Source of the DNA: Silurus meridionalis
Taxonomy: Eukaryota > Chordata > Actinopteri > Siluriformes > Siluridae
Reading direction: 5' to 3'
Length of the DNA: 64,000 bases
Assembly: GCF_014805685.1 (NCBI RefSeq)
Contig: NC_060911.1
Span: 12,968,712-13,032,711, forward strand
Below the pieces are notes generated by a model. The model was not told the origin of the DNA, made no database searches, and saw only the letters and a list, made by a program, of their open reading frames with translations. Shown here one piece after another: positions 11,801 to 23,917 of this stretch. How positions within the stretch are numbered: position 1 is the stretch's first letter; the number at the start of each line of letters is the position of its first letter. A program made the translations under genes and the position numbers.

Positions 11801-13426
11801 CTTTCATTCTTTCTCCAATTTTTTTTAAATAAAAACCTGCTTTTATATATGTATAATTTGAATACGAGACGTCTTTCACCATTTCAAAACGATTCTAAGC
11901 AATCAGGTGTCGTTCACATCAACCAAACACTTTACTCAGAATTCAACTTTATATCTGATGTGATCCAGGACCAAACTCTGGACTCAAACTTCACAAAGAC
12001 AAAAAAAAAAAAAAAAACATGTCATGGTTCTTGCCGGTAATCAAAATGTGCAGAAGCTGAAAAAACGCTGGAATGTCCCGGAAAGTTCACGAATTCTCAA
12101 AAAAAAAAAAAAAAAAAAAGTTAAAAAAGTCACTGCAGAGACAGAATAAATACAACATATAGCAATAATAATAATAATAATAACACTTCATTTCAGTCAT
12201 CATGAGAACTAGAGACGGAGTCTGTGCTGTGGCCGGGAGTGTTTCTCTCTCTCTCACTCTTTTTTCTTTCTTTTTTTTGCTGTACAATTAGTTAAACGGT
12301 TGGTTAATTTCAAGCCCTGAGTGTAAAAAAAAAAAATTATAAAAATGAAATGACAAACCTTGAAATGAAATTAATGCACTATCCTAAAAACGCTTTACAT
12401 TGCACAAAGATTAAATTAATACGCAACACTGAAATTAAATTAGCCTTAAATTATTACACACACTCACACAAAACAAAAAACCTAAACAAAAAAAAAAACT
12501 GAAGCGGGCAGGTTTATTATTAACTCTGGTCTCTGTACTCTCTCACCCTGAGGATTTTACTTTTTATGGCTACATTAACCAAACTCAAGAATCAAATTTG
12601 GTTTCTTTACCTGAATTCATCGTTACGGAACGACGTTTTTTACATTAATGTGGTCCGAAAAAAAAAAAAAACGTTGAACGCGTTTAAAAAGCTGAGTTGA
12701 AAATAGAAGAAAAAAAAAGAAAGGATAAAAACATGAAATAAAGAGGAGCTTTAAAGCAGACTGAAATGACGTCTCCGGTTTCGTTTAGAAACCAGATTAA
12801 AGGACGTCGCCGATACTTCGTTTTTAAATAGTCTGACATCTTTTTTATATATATTTATATATAATTTCTGATATTATCGGCTTTATAATACACTCTCAGC
12901 ACCGAACTTTTTTTTTTTTGGCTTCCGAAATAGGGCTCGAGAAGGACCCGGAAAAGCCCCCGTGTCAGGCAGCCGATCTCTGAGTGGAGCTTATCGTGTG
13001 TGATCACGTGTATATACGTGTACGATCGGCGTGAACCCGAGCGCGTCGGTGACAGAGAGAGGAATCGATTCGCGTCGAATCTGAACCCGAATCATCTGCT
13101 TTTAAAAGAACGCTGTGCCTGTTCCAAAACGTGAACGTCCGCACGTGTTGTTAATCCACACGTATAAAGCTGTTCGTTCGAGATGAAGCGGTAATGACAG
13201 GCACTGATGTCGGAACATTCAGTTTACATGGCGGAAACCCGAAGTGGCTTTCTTTTATAAATAACGTAAACACACGATTCTCACGAAACACAAACACGAA
13301 CACGTCATTAAACAGCGCATTCCTGAATCACAAAATTCACATTTCATTTTTGCGGCTGCACTTTAAACTGTTTAGCATTAAACATAGATGTGTGTGTGTG
13401 TGTGTGTACAGTAACTCAGAGAAGTG

Positions 13427-14216
13427 AGTACACCCCTCACATTTCTGCAACTGTTTTAGTTTATCTCCTAAAGGAACAATACTATAGATGGATACGGGTC
13501 AAAAGTGTAAATATTTAGTGTGAGCACCATCGTTCTCGAGCTCTGCTTTAATCCTCCTGGGTGTGGAATTTATCAGAGCTGCACAGGTTGTTGCTGGGAT
13601 CCACTTAATGACATCATGGAGCTGCTGGATGTTAGAAACATGGCGCTTCTCCTCAACTTCCACTTGAGGATCCTCACAAGTCCTCAATAGGGTTCAGGTC
13701 TGAAGACATACTTGGCCACTTTATCACCTTCACCTTCAGGTTCCTCAGCAAGGCAGTTGTTTGGGGTTGTTTTTATGTTGGAAAACTGCCGGTTTCAGCC
13801 CTGAAGGAAGAGCATCATGTTCTGCTTCAAAATGTCACAGTCTCCTGTATGACCCTGGACTCTGTACTGTAACTCAGTTTCAGGATGTTACTGATCTTCT
13901 TATAGCCAAGACCATCGTAGTGGAGAGCAACAATTTTAATCCTCAGAGTCTTTACCATGAGGTACCACGTTGAACACGTTGTTACACGACGTACAGCTGT
14001 TATCAATGAGGGTGTACTCACTTTTGTTGGCAGTTATTTATACAATAATGGCTGTATGTTGAGTAAATTATAGAGGACAGAAAATCTGTACTGATATACA
14101 AACTGCACATCGACTCTTCTAAAATATATCCAAGTTTAATTTCTATAGTTTTGTCCCTTGGGAAAAAATACTACAAGTGTTGCTGAAATGTGAGGGGTGC
14201 ACTTACTTTTGTGAGA
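13427..14216 (-). pseudogene. Tc1 transposon, internally deleted
   Basis: Ends are inverted copies of GTGAGTACACCCCTCACATT. On the minus strand, 13827-14000 encodes the N-terminal helix-turn-helix (KTLRIKIVALHYDGLGYKKI). The part at 13500-13700 encodes the C-terminus of a Tc1 transposase (SNIQQLHDVIKWIPATTCAA then LINSTPRRIKAELENDGAHT). The catalytic core between is deleted. Confidence 0.8.
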
Positions 14217-14379
14217 TACTGTATATGTGTGTGTATGTGGTTGTGTGTGTGTGAGTCTTTGTGTATGCAGCTTGTGTAAAGTGCAACCGAATCTCATCCC
14301 TCGAGCATTTTCACGACTTCAATTAAAACTTCTAGTAGAATCAGTAAAAAGGTTCATGCAGTGAACACACCTAAGTCAA

Positions 14380-14540
14380 GTGTGTAAAGTGTGTGTGTGT
14401 GTGTGTGTGTGTACAGTATTCATGTTACAGTGTTAAATACACGTATTCTATCTTTGAGAATAAAATAAACGATCATAAAGAAACGTCAGACACGAGCAGC
14501 GCTGCAGATTAGCCCTGAATAAAACACGCTCACATGCACG

Positions 14541-14586
<46 letters not shown>

Positions 14587-14592
14587 CACACA
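14380..14592. repeat. (GT)n and (CA)n microsatellites
   Basis: A GT run at 14388-14413 and a CA run at about 14543-14582. Confidence 0.9.
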
Positions 14593-14989
14593 CACGCTAT
14601 GTGGTGTGTTACAGACGTCAGTACAGCAACGTTGTGCGGAGTGAGGTCGCCCTGAACGGTTCATTTGGTTGCAGCAGAAAAATCACAATCACATCGACAT
14701 GAGCGTTAAAGTCAGCAGCGTTAATTACATGAGGTTCAGCAGGAGTGTTAATCGTCTCGGTGAGGTTCACTGCAGTGCTCGTTCTCCCGGTGTTCTCCGG
14801 AACTGCAGGGTTCGTGGTCTGAGTGCAGATCTGCAGCATCAGTACTTCACTATGGCGTTAAGTGTACAAACGAGCTCTTAATTATGACGCTAAAACGACG
14901 GTACAGTATAATTACTAGTTTTGGATCTCAGTGTCCCCATAACGTCTTTACTCCAGTATTTAAGTGTTTATGTTTTCCAGTGTTAATTA

Positions 14990-16300
14990 TCCCAATCAGA
15001 GGGGTTTCTACTACAGTGTTAATCAGCTCGAGCATGTTTCCACTGCAGGGTCTATCCTAATGCAGTGTTCATCGGATCTCTTGGCACTGACTGCAGTGCC
15101 TGTTGTCCCATAAAGGTGATTAATGCCGTGTTAATTGTCCCAAAGTGTCTTTTTACTGCAGTGTTAATTAGTTTTGTTTGGATTCACTGCACTGGTAATT
15201 GTCAGTCCCGGTGATGTCACTGCACTGGATTTCCGCATGGTGTTAAGTAACTAGTGGTATTTTTTTACAGCAAAAATTCTGAGGGGTTTCATGAAGTGCT
15301 TTATCTCAGTAAAGTCTTGCTGCAGTGTTAATCATCACAGTTAACACAGTGATGTCAGTTGTCTCGGTGAGGTTTTACAGTAGCGTTAATGATCTGAGTG
15401 AGGTTTATAGTGGTTTTGAGGTTAATTATCCGAATGAGGTTCTTCAGTGGTGTTAATTATCCGAATGAGGTTTTGAAGTGGTGTTAATCTGAACAAGGTT
15501 TCACAGCAAAGTTAATTATCCCAAAGAGGTTTTACAGTGGATTCTACAGTGGTCTTGAGGTGATGTTAATTATCCATATGAGGTGTTAATGATCAAAATG
15601 AGGTTCCACAGTGGTTTCTACAGAGGTTTTAAGGTGGTGTTTATTATCCAAATGAGGTTTTGAGGTGGTATCAATTATCTAAATAAGGATCTACAGTGGA
15701 TTTGAGGAGGTGTTAATTGTCTAAATGAGGTTTTACAGTGGTGTTAATTATCCAAATGAGGTTTTGAGGAGGTGTTAATTATCAGAATAAGGTGCTACTT
15801 ATCTAAATGAGGGTCTGAGTTGGTTTTAATTGTGCAAATGAGGTTTACAGTGGTGTTAATTATATGAATGAGGTTTTAAGGGGGTGTTAATTATCAAAAT
15901 GAGGTTTTACAGTGGTGTTAATTATACAAATGAGGTTTTGAGGTGGTGTTAATTATAAGAATAAGGTGCTACTTATCTAAATGAGGGTTTGAGGTGGTGT
16001 TAATTATCAGAATAAGGTGCTACTTATCTAAATGAGGGTTTGAGGTGGTTTTAATTGTGCATATGAGGTTTACAGTGGTGATAATTATACGAATAAGGTT
16101 TAATGGTGGTGTTAATTATCAGAATGAGGTGCTACTTATCTAAATGAGCGTTTGAGGTGGTGTTAATTATCTGAATGAGGATTTACAGTGTGTTAATTAT
16201 GTCAGGTTTTGGGGTGGATAATCATCATCCCCTTATGTTACTGCAGTGTTAATTATCTCAGTGAGGTTTTACGGTAGTGGTTATTGTACCAGTGAGGTTT
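14990..16300. repeat. Degenerate minisatellite, about 30-33 bp unit
   Basis: The phrase GTGTTAATTATCCAAATGAG followed by GTTTTGAGGTG or GTTTTACAGTG recurs tens of times with drift. Tightest from about 15400 to 16200; looser copies (CAGTGTTAATT) extend to about 15000. It contains longer higher-order copies, for example 15950-16000 and 16000-16055 share a TAAGGTGCTACTTATCTAAA block. Confidence 0.9.
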
Positions 16301-16739
16301 TCCGGCAATGTTCAGTGCTAAAATTAATATTAACCTATTAGAAAAAATCGCACACACACACACACACACACACCAAACTGATTCACAACTAAGAGCGTAT
16401 AAAAAAAAAAAAACCTGCGCCTAAATGCTCATAGTAAAAACTGAACGCAGTGTCGTTAACACAGACAGCGTTATCGGTGTCTAATCATAAATAACTCACC
16501 TGATGCATCGCCACTGATGACATCACCACATATTAGTATCGGAAAAAATTTGCGCTAATGATCACCAAATGTGATTCTTCCGCTTTTCATACACACACAT
16601 CTCGCTCACGATGCACACACCAACGCCAACTGTGTACACACACCTCCCAAAACTGCGTCTGCGTTTTACTACACTGGCTGTTACATGCAATACACACACC
16701 TTTCAAGTATGTTACCTCTCTACACTGTGTTTTTATGCC

Positions 16740-17240
16740 ATACACACACACACACACACACATTAAACTGAGCACGATACACCATAAACACACTTTCCCA
16801 AGGAGTTACATTAAACTGAGAGTTAAATTAGTGTTACACCAACCTGAGTGTGTTACCATTAAATTAGTGTGTAGTATACAAAAGTGTGTGTTGCGCTAAA
16901 CGGCAACACACTAAATTGTGTGTGTGTGTGTTATACTGAATGGTAAGTTACAATAAACCTAATACACTAATTTGTTATACTAAACTGTGTGTGTTACACT
17001 AAAATGGTTGTGTTTTGCATTAAACTCTAAGTATTACTGTGTATATTATAGTAAAACCCGCGATTGTGTGTGTGTGTTACACTAAACTGTTTGTTATATT
17101 AAAAGGTGTGTGTTCCACTAAACTAAGTGCATGTTACACAGAGTGTGTGTGTTACGCAAAAAAACAAAAAAAAACAAATACGTGTTACGGTCCCCATAAG
17201 TTTTTTCCTGAACAGCAGATACACGCACTGTGTTAGAGTT
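16740..17240. repeat. Degenerate GTGTGTTACACTAAACTG repeat
   Basis: Short variants of GTGTGTTACACTAAACTG recur with irregular spacing, interspersed with CA/GT runs. Looks like a decayed low-complexity expansion adjoining (GT)n at 17470-17500 and 17587-17620. Confidence 0.7.
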
Positions 17241-17584
17241 TGTGTGTTTTTTGGGGGGAAATAAATAATTTACATCATTAAATACAATCTCTGAGCGATG
17301 AACACCTTATCGCTGTGCAGGCGTTAACGCAGCGTCGAAAAAGCGCGAGCGAATTAGCTTCCCTAAAAATCAGACCTGAATGAATCCTTCAGTTCGAACT
17401 GAACAGTGCTTTGCAGTTTAAATAGAACAATTTATATCTTACAGATCTGCACAGTGAAACCCTGAATAAAGGTGTGTGTGTGTGTGTGTGTGTGTGTAAA
17501 TAGTATGCGTTTTCAAGTTTACGTCATTACGAGTTCCTTAGCTTGTACGAGGCTTTTTGTGAGTGTGTGTTTTGAGTAAATGAG

Positions 17585-17622
<38 letters not shown>

Positions 17623-17634
17623 GCAGTAGTGAGG

Positions 17635-18562
17635 TTAATCGCAGTACTGAGGTTTAAAACCGTTTGAGGCGTTCAGCGTTATCCCTGAGGTTCCTGGTTC
17701 CGGTGGGCGGGGCTTCTTTTTGGGCGGAGTCTTCAGCGTCCCCATGCGCTCCTTGACTTTGTACTCGAGCGTGCTGTGCGGGACGCCATACACGCTCTGT
17801 GCCTTAGACACCGTCATCTTCCCACCCATCACCATGGCTATAGCCTCCTCCAGGATATCGTGGTCGTACTGCCGGTAGCGCCCGCGCTTCTTCCGTGGCT
17901 GCTTGTCGCGCCGCTCGCCCTCCTCCACGCATTCGTCCGCGCTCGCGCTCCCGCCGGCGCTCCTGGCGCAGACGCACGGCGGGGGGACATCCCCCTGCAG
18001 GGGACGGGACTCGAGGGTGGAGCTACAGTCGCTGTGTTTGGGGAGGAGGATCTTGACGCGATCCGAGGTCTTACTGTTGAGGTAAACGGCATCGACAAGG
18101 CCGCTGAGGTCGGAGGGCGGAGTCGTTACGCCTGGACGCACCTGAGGGATGCGGAGCAGCGCAGAGCCCCCTGCTGGAGTGTTGCACGCGTCGCCGCTGC
18201 GGTCTCGTAGCTCGCACACCAGCCGATGAAGCAGCGATGCTGCCGCCGCGCTCTCCGCCGACGGCTTGCTGCGCTCTGATTGGTCAGACCGGGCCCGAGT
18301 CCAGGATGTAGGTGTTTTGGTCTCACCTGTGTGCGGAGCTGTGCGGGACGGCGTCACTCCGTTGTGGTTGGCGAGCGCCAGGGGCGCCGTGCCGGAGTGT
18401 GTGTGATCCGCGTGGAGGCGTAGTGTGTTCTGAGGTATTCCGTATAGTATGGCAGCTTTGTGAAGGTCCAGCGCACCGGAGCGAACGTCCTTCACGGCTT
18501 TAGAGAGCAAACCGTCGGCAAACTGAGTGCTGCGGCCCAGGCGCTCGTCTCTGATCGGTCTC
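17635..18562 (-). CDS. lcorl: lcorl terminal exon, short isoform (psq helix-turn-helix)
   Basis: Acceptor CACCCACCAG precedes 18562 and the stop codon is at 17635-17637, giving 308 residues. The N-terminal part has FADGLLSKAVKDVRSGALDL, then HKAAILYGIPQNTLRLH, a first psq-like helix-turn-helix. The C-terminal part has the basic stretch KQPRKKRGRYRQYDHDILEE, then AIAMVMGGKMTVSKAQSVYG and VPHSTLEYKVKER, the canonical HTH_psq DNA-binding domain. A basic KTPPKKKPRP tail follows. With exons 1-6 the protein is about 514 aa, a little shorter than mammalian short LCORL of about 600 aa. The middle (about residues 60-220 of the exon) is Ser/Ala/Arg-rich and poorly conserved. Confidence 0.95.
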
Positions 18563-19056
18563 CTGGTGGGTGGGAGGACGAGAAACGCACGAGTGAGCTG
18601 ACGAACGACAGGAAGCACTCAGGGTCCACTCCTTTACCGCCTTGTCTTTGGTAACATCACTCGCTTCTTATTTATGTGTTTAACACACAGCCTCACACTT
18701 TGGGCCGTACATTATGTGTGTGTTTATGTGTGTGTGTTTATGTGTGTGTGTGATTGCGTCTCTGTGTGTGTGAGTTTGGCTCCTGCTTAACTTATAGTCT
18801 GAAACTTATAACGAGTAAACGGAAATAAAGCGATAACTTTTGGCTGTGCAGCTCTCTGAAAGCCCTGACACACACACGTGACGTTACCGTCCAACAAGTG
18901 AGAAAAGAGTCAACCCTTCAGTGCGACACAACACACACCCTGAGTAACACACTCGGTTCGCACAACATTAACGACATAATCAGAGCACTAACATACTCAT
19001 AATCATACACACACACGCAATCAAACAACAACTATTAGTGTTAATAACTGACTCAC

Positions 19057-19126
19057 CCTGATAGTCTTTGTTGCGTGAGGGTGTTCAGAGACGGTGTGTT
19101 CTTCTTTGAGAGGTCGAGAACGCCAT
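19057..19126 (-). CDS. lcorl: lcorl exon 6 (VLDLS motif; branch-point exon)
   Basis: This 70-bp exon, acceptor CCCAGCAG and donor GTGAGT, encodes DGVLDLSKKNTPSLNTLTQQ and then RLSG. The VLDLS motif is the second CtBP-type motif of the family. The exon ends in phase 2 (TCA GG). Both the psq exon (G then AGA CCG) and the giant exon (C then TGT GAG) supply the single base needed, giving SG-RPIRDE or SG-CEEREE. Confidence 0.9.
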
Positions 19127-19316
19127 CTGCTGGGACGACAGAACATCAGGCTCTGAGTTAATAAAACACCAAACCACTGACATTTATTTGTGTGTGCACC
19201 TGGAGAGGAATATCTGCAAATCAGATCAACCTTAAAACCCAAACTATTCATTTACATTTACAGCATTTAGCCGACGCCTGTTTTCAGAGCGACGTACAAA
19301 AATGCTTTTGGTCTTT

Positions 19317-19620
19317 ATTACGGGTGTAAACGGTACACAAACTCCGCACTTTGGTCCGTACCCCGGTCGTGAACACAGTTTATTATTATTAACATTTGTG
19401 AAGATCAAAAGTTCACATTTTAAAAACAATTTTCAATAAAATTCCTACTTGGTTTAAATAACATAAAAATTTAATAGAATAAATTAAATTGACTACTTTT
19501 TTTTATTATAGTGATTAAATTGAGCGATCAATTAAATTGGCACAAATTAAATTGATTAAATAAAATTAAATATATAGAACATTTTAATTTGTTTACATTT
19601 GTCAGACCGGGGTAATACAG

Positions 19621-19660
<40 letters not shown>

Positions 19661-20090
19661 GCATGTAATATTGAATTTTCTAAAAAATATGATCTACTTA
19701 ACTGTTCTGCTTATTTCAGCAGACTTTAACAAATGTCTTCATTCCTTCCATCTGTCATTCATTCACTCCCTCGATATGCGGAATTGTCAGGACGTTCTCC
19801 TTTTGAGAGAAATTCTTGAAGCTGTACATGAAACACTAAAGAATCCATAGCGCTAGACTGTCATAAAAACGTCGGCATTGACAGGAAGTGGCAGCGATTA
19901 CTCGCACGCACAGAACAAAAATTTGTGTTTGCGGTACGGATCGCGTAGCCACGGTGACACTGCGCTGAGAGTGCGAGGCGGAGACTAAACAAAATTGTGA
20001 TCCGCCACTTAATATGTATATACGACTATATCCCGCACGTAAAAAGGACCGCGTTTGGTACACGTGTGCACCATCACAAAAGTCCTGTAC
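19317..20090. mobile_element. hAT-like element relic in lcorl intron
   Basis: The left part has GGGTGTAAACGGTACACAAA and a GTACCCCGG-like block. The right part has GGTACGGATCGCGTAGCCAC, GTGACACTGCGCT and a closing GTACACGTGTGCACCAT. The same right-hand blocks occur at 29760-30150, 47900-48110 and 57575-58590. No transposase is left. Confidence 0.65.
19632..19658. repeat. (GT)n microsatellite
   Basis: A GT run inside the hAT-like relic. Confidence 0.9.
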
Positions 20091-20308
20091 CGACACGGTT
20101 TGAATACGCGTACGTTACAATAATTCTATTAACGACGAGATCAACACTGGTTCACTCTGTTATACACAAAGGACACCATCAGCCTCAAACTCTGTGGAGA
20201 AGAATTCTAGCACTATATTCTTTATACATGAAGACACAAAACAAACAGTAGGTCTTCACCCGTCGCTCGAAGATTCAGATCTGATATAACAGGTGGTGTA
20301 TTAGTTAC

Positions 20309-20500
20309 CTTGTTGTGCACACTGTGTGTTGCGGCTGAGCGTCAGGTCCAGCGGTCCATCTGGCTCTGTTTGTGTGATGGCATTCTGGCTTTCAGTTGTT
20401 TGAATTTTATGCGCATATTCAACAGCGAACTGGCGAATCATCTTCCTCATCAACTCCTGCGCAGCCAACGGAATAATGGGGTCGCAGCTCTCAGGGAATT
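20309..20500 (-). CDS. lcorl: lcorl exon 5 (MIRQFA block, PLDLT motif)
   Basis: This 192-bp exon has acceptor CACCCAG and donor GTAACT. It encodes EFPESCDPIIPLAAQELM, then RKMIRQFAVEYAHK, and near its end GPLDLTLSR. PLDLT is the CtBP-binding type of motif known in LCOR proteins, so recruitment of CtBP is the expected role. Phase 1 at both ends fits exons 4 and 6. Confidence 0.94.
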
Positions 20501-22980
20501 CTGGGTGATATAACATGGTATTCCAGTTAACATATCGGTTATCGAGGGCAATTTCACAGTTAACAATTAAAGAAGCTGTGCTTCACCCTGTACCCCCACC
20601 AGATGGCGTCACTCCTAGGACTGGGAAAACAAACCTCAAGTTTTCATTTAATTACATTGAGACCTTGTTAACTGCAAACTCATTTACTTTTAAGCTGAAC
20701 TGGTGCTCATGCTACAGTCAGGGCTGGTAGTGGAGAAGTTGTACCACCACAAAACAAATGCTCTCTGACTTTACTTCATCTAGTCTGGAACTTGATAGTT
20801 AGGCTCGAGGCTGAGCAACCGAATGTAAAGAATGCATCTTGGGTCTGGTTTCGAGACGAGCTCTGTTTACTAGAAAGTACTTTATTTATCTGGCAGATTT
20901 GCCACGTTTCACGATTTCACATTTGTGCTTTGCTCTAACTTGCTGTTCGTGATGAAATCACAGACGTGGTAATGCAGATAGTCAGAAGAGCACCAGTTAC
21001 ACCATTAGTCTCGAAACGTTATGATACCACCTCATGCCCTCTGGAATCGCTATGATACAGCCAGCATATATTCTAGGCAGAGATCCAGTGCTTTTTCGAG
21101 AACTACAGCTGCACAGAATGTGTCCTCTAAATCTAGCTCCGTCTCGCAGGCATGTGCCTTAGCCTCGAATCAAATAATGACTTTCCAGTTCTTTCCATGC
21201 CTCCACATCACTGTTGCTGTTTGTGTGTCTGTTCTTCTCCATTCCCTTCTGTTCTGCTCTGTTTCTGTCTCTAATCTGTCTCTTAGCCTTGAATCTGCTC
21301 CAGCTTGTTACTTTGTCTCAGGCTCTGTTCATCTTCTTGGCTCAGCATCTCTGGCAGCCTCTGTCTCTTGATGCTGTGCCTGTCTCAGCTCCAGAGCCTT
21401 TTTCAAATGTTTTCCCTGGCCTTGATCCTTGAGCTCGAGAAGGGTGAGTTCCTGAGCCTTTCCCAACCATAACCAGGAATGCAGTTTCTTTCCAGCACAC
21501 ACAGGTTCCTGTCCTTCCTTAATATCACTCATTTCTCTCTCTCTCATGGGCAACAGTCCTTTGGCAGCTGCTGATAGCGACTTACAGAGTAAGTTCCAGA
21601 GTAAGGCCTTGAACCTTTTCCAAACTCTCTCCAACATCTGGCCTTTCCCCCAAACCACAGGTTCATGGGTGCCTGAGTTCACGCCACATTCTGAGTTTCT
21701 CACAGGTGTCTGGTTCTTCCCAGGGTCATTCACAGGTCACTTAAATGTCCCAGTCTTTCCACAGGGTCGCTCGTGTCTTTCTCAAGTCCTGGTCCTTCTC
21801 CAGAGTCACTCACAGGTGGTATATCTTTTCCAGTGTCATCTTAGCACCCTGGCCATTTCCCATAATCACAGAATAGTCATTCCTCTGGGTTCCTTACAGG
21901 TTCACTAGTGTCCCTCATTCTTATTGGTTCTTCCCCATGGTCACTCACAAGTTCTTCCTCTCACTCTCCCTTTAGAGTCACTCACAGGAACTAGTTTTTC
22001 CTCAAAGTCTATATGTGACCCCAGAGAAGGACTGAGACATATAAGTGACCTTGCAGAATAAACAGAACCCTCCCAACAATCATTGAATAGTACTGGTTCA
22101 TCTCCATGGTCACTCCACAAACCCTGGTTTCAGTTGCCAGCCATTCTGAAGTGTAATACACTAATTGTGTGATAAATTTTGTTTGGTATTCTTGACTCTT
22201 AGCGAGTTCTTCAGAACTTTCTATTTGTCTGTAATCTGCTATGGCTCTCTTGGTGCCCTCACCACTGTTCAAAGGCACGAGCTGGACCTTGGTTCCACTA
22301 CTCCACCAAATCGATGTGGTTCAACATGCTTTATTGTTTGAACTCTGAATGCGACTCAGTTGATGGAGTTACGCTGTACGGAGGCCCGTGATCCTATAAA
22401 TAAACATGAGATTGCCATGGCTAAGTCGTTAAGCTCTGTTCCAGTGTCAAAGCGTCAGTGCTGGTTTTGGAGGTCCTGCTTAACATGGCACTATTCTGTG
22501 CATTCCCACTGCAGAATTGATTCGGCTTCAAAGCTAAAAAAAATTGCTAGTCTTGAAACAAGAGTCTGTGACATCAAGGGCACCGAGATATTATTTTCAT
22601 CACCATGACAACTCGAGGTATTTCTAAGACTGCTATTGAAAACATGTGAGCCGTCAAGCTCCAGACGAGAAGAGTGAGAGCTGGCCATCATGTTTAAGAT
22701 CCAATCTATAACGTGGCTAGAAAAAGGGCCAGTAACGGCTGACTCCTGCATCACACGTGTTCCGAGAGGAGAGTTTTTTCTCCCAGTGAGAAGTTTTGAG
22801 TTGAAGTTAAATACGGTGATCATGAGGTGCCATACTTTTATGACAGGACAAGATTTTTCACTCTCACAAAAGATGTTCAGAGAAAAGATTAAACTTCGTT
22901 GTGTTACATTATTCAATATGAATATTTATCGTAAGTCATGAGTGTGTGTGTGTGTGTGTGTGTGGTACAGTGTCTATTAC
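20501..22980. other. lcorl intron 4; no gene identified
   Basis: At 21400-22020 a degenerate repeat of the phrase CAGGGTCACTCACAGGTTC is visible. Sequence at 20930-21060 shares CACGTGGTAATGCA-type and CTCGAAACGTTATGATACCA text with 31820-32030, so a dispersed repeat is likely. Frames at 22360-22910 are short and interrupted. Confidence 0.5.
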
Positions 22981-23093
22981 CTTTCTTGTGTAAGACTGCA
23001 TGCAGAAATTGGTCTGCTTGGCACTGGAGTGTGTCTGAGGTGTTGATGCCCTGAGGGGGGGTTTCGGCATGGGGGCGAGTCAGGCAAGCGGTC
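22981..23093 (-). CDS. lcorl: lcorl exon 4, with a one-base frame discrepancy
   Basis: Acceptor GGAACAG precedes 23093 and donor GTAATA follows 22981. The exon is 113 bp, but entry in phase 0 and exit in phase 1 need 112. The first part reads DRLPDSPPCRNPP in one frame. The rest reads QGINTSDTLQCQADQFLHAV and then LHKK in the next frame, and this second part aligns with the LCORL block before the PxxCDPxIPL motif. The switch falls at a run of seven C (minus strand; G at 23055-23061), so one extra C explains it. It is either an assembly homopolymer error or a real frameshift. Confidence 0.85.
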
Positions 23094-23332
23094 CTGTTCC
23101 GAAAGAGACATTTGTTTTTCATGAAACGAAACGAAGGTACGATTAAAATATGTAAATGTTAAAATATACACTTAAAATATGAAAGCAGTCTCGACAGGTA
23201 GATCTGAATTAAGGCATTTTCCAATGTATTAATTTGAAGCAGACACTGAGTTTAGACGCCGTGTTAACAATACAAGAACACACGCTTTGGAAAACCGCGT
23301 TCTCGTGGTATTAACATTCGCTGAACACTTAC

Positions 23333-23412
23333 ACTGATTTTTTCGAGCTGCAAGTTACAGAAGGAGCAGCGCACATCTGTCGACCAATCGGCAGTCGCTT
23401 CAGGCTCACAAT
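23333..23412 (-). CDS. lcorl: lcorl exon 3
   Basis: This 80-bp exon encodes [20 protein letters not shown] and then LQLEKIS. It matches the LCORL segment with the C-x2-C pair in CSFCNLQ. The acceptor CTTCTCAG is just upstream and the donor GTAAGT follows ATCAGT. It starts with two bases completing exon 2's codon and ends in phase 0. Confidence 0.92.
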
Positions 23413-23917
23413 CTGAGAAGCAAACATACACCCACAGAGACACTCGCGGACGTTAAAAATAGCAAAGGAGAAACCTTAAGTGGAATTGCAGTTTGTTCAA
23501 AAAACCTCGGAAAAACTTTGCATTAAACAGATCAACTGAAGCACAAAAGGAGGAGGAGGAGGAAGAAGGAGAGGAGAAGGAGGATCGTATAAGAGCACAG
23601 AGACTGTACAGCACACAAAGCGAAAGTCTGACTCCTAACTCATTAGTAGAGGAGAGTAGAACAGCTTCAGGCTTCTTTAAGTTACGGAGTATAAAATCGA
23701 GGGGAAAAAAACACACTCAAATACTCTGAAACACCACCGGACTACAGCCGTCTAAGCTTTTAGATCTGTTTCAATTCTTCATACAATTAACTTGGTTCAA
23801 CCCATTTCATAGGATTTACGTGGACTGAACGCAAGAACATGGTGATATTAAAAACCAGTTAGAACTTCCATCTAATGTGTATAATATGGAATATTAAATG
23901 TGTAAGGAATAACTCAC

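Larger units (their letters stand above)
10603..17634 (-). other. Possible long 3'UTR of short lcorl isoform / intron for long isoform
   Basis: No reading frame of note follows the psq-exon stop at 17635. A good polyadenylation signal on the minus strand (ATGACAATAAAGTGC) lies at 10603-10608. CpG-containing, A/T-homopolymer-rich DNA at 10900-13200 resembles UTR more than repeat. The span also contains elements listed separately. Where the UTR ends is inference. Confidence 0.35.

Noticed and set aside
17776..18210. 144-codon plus-strand frame
   Set aside because: Antisense of the GC-rich lcorl psq exon; no domain.
21329..21733. 134-codon minus-strand frame in a Ser/Leu-rich region
   Set aside because: It overlaps a degenerate non-coding repeat and has no splice context or recognisable domain.
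22360..22910. Possible LINE ORF1 or host exon on either strand
   Set aside because: Frames are short and interrupted and I could not match them to any family.
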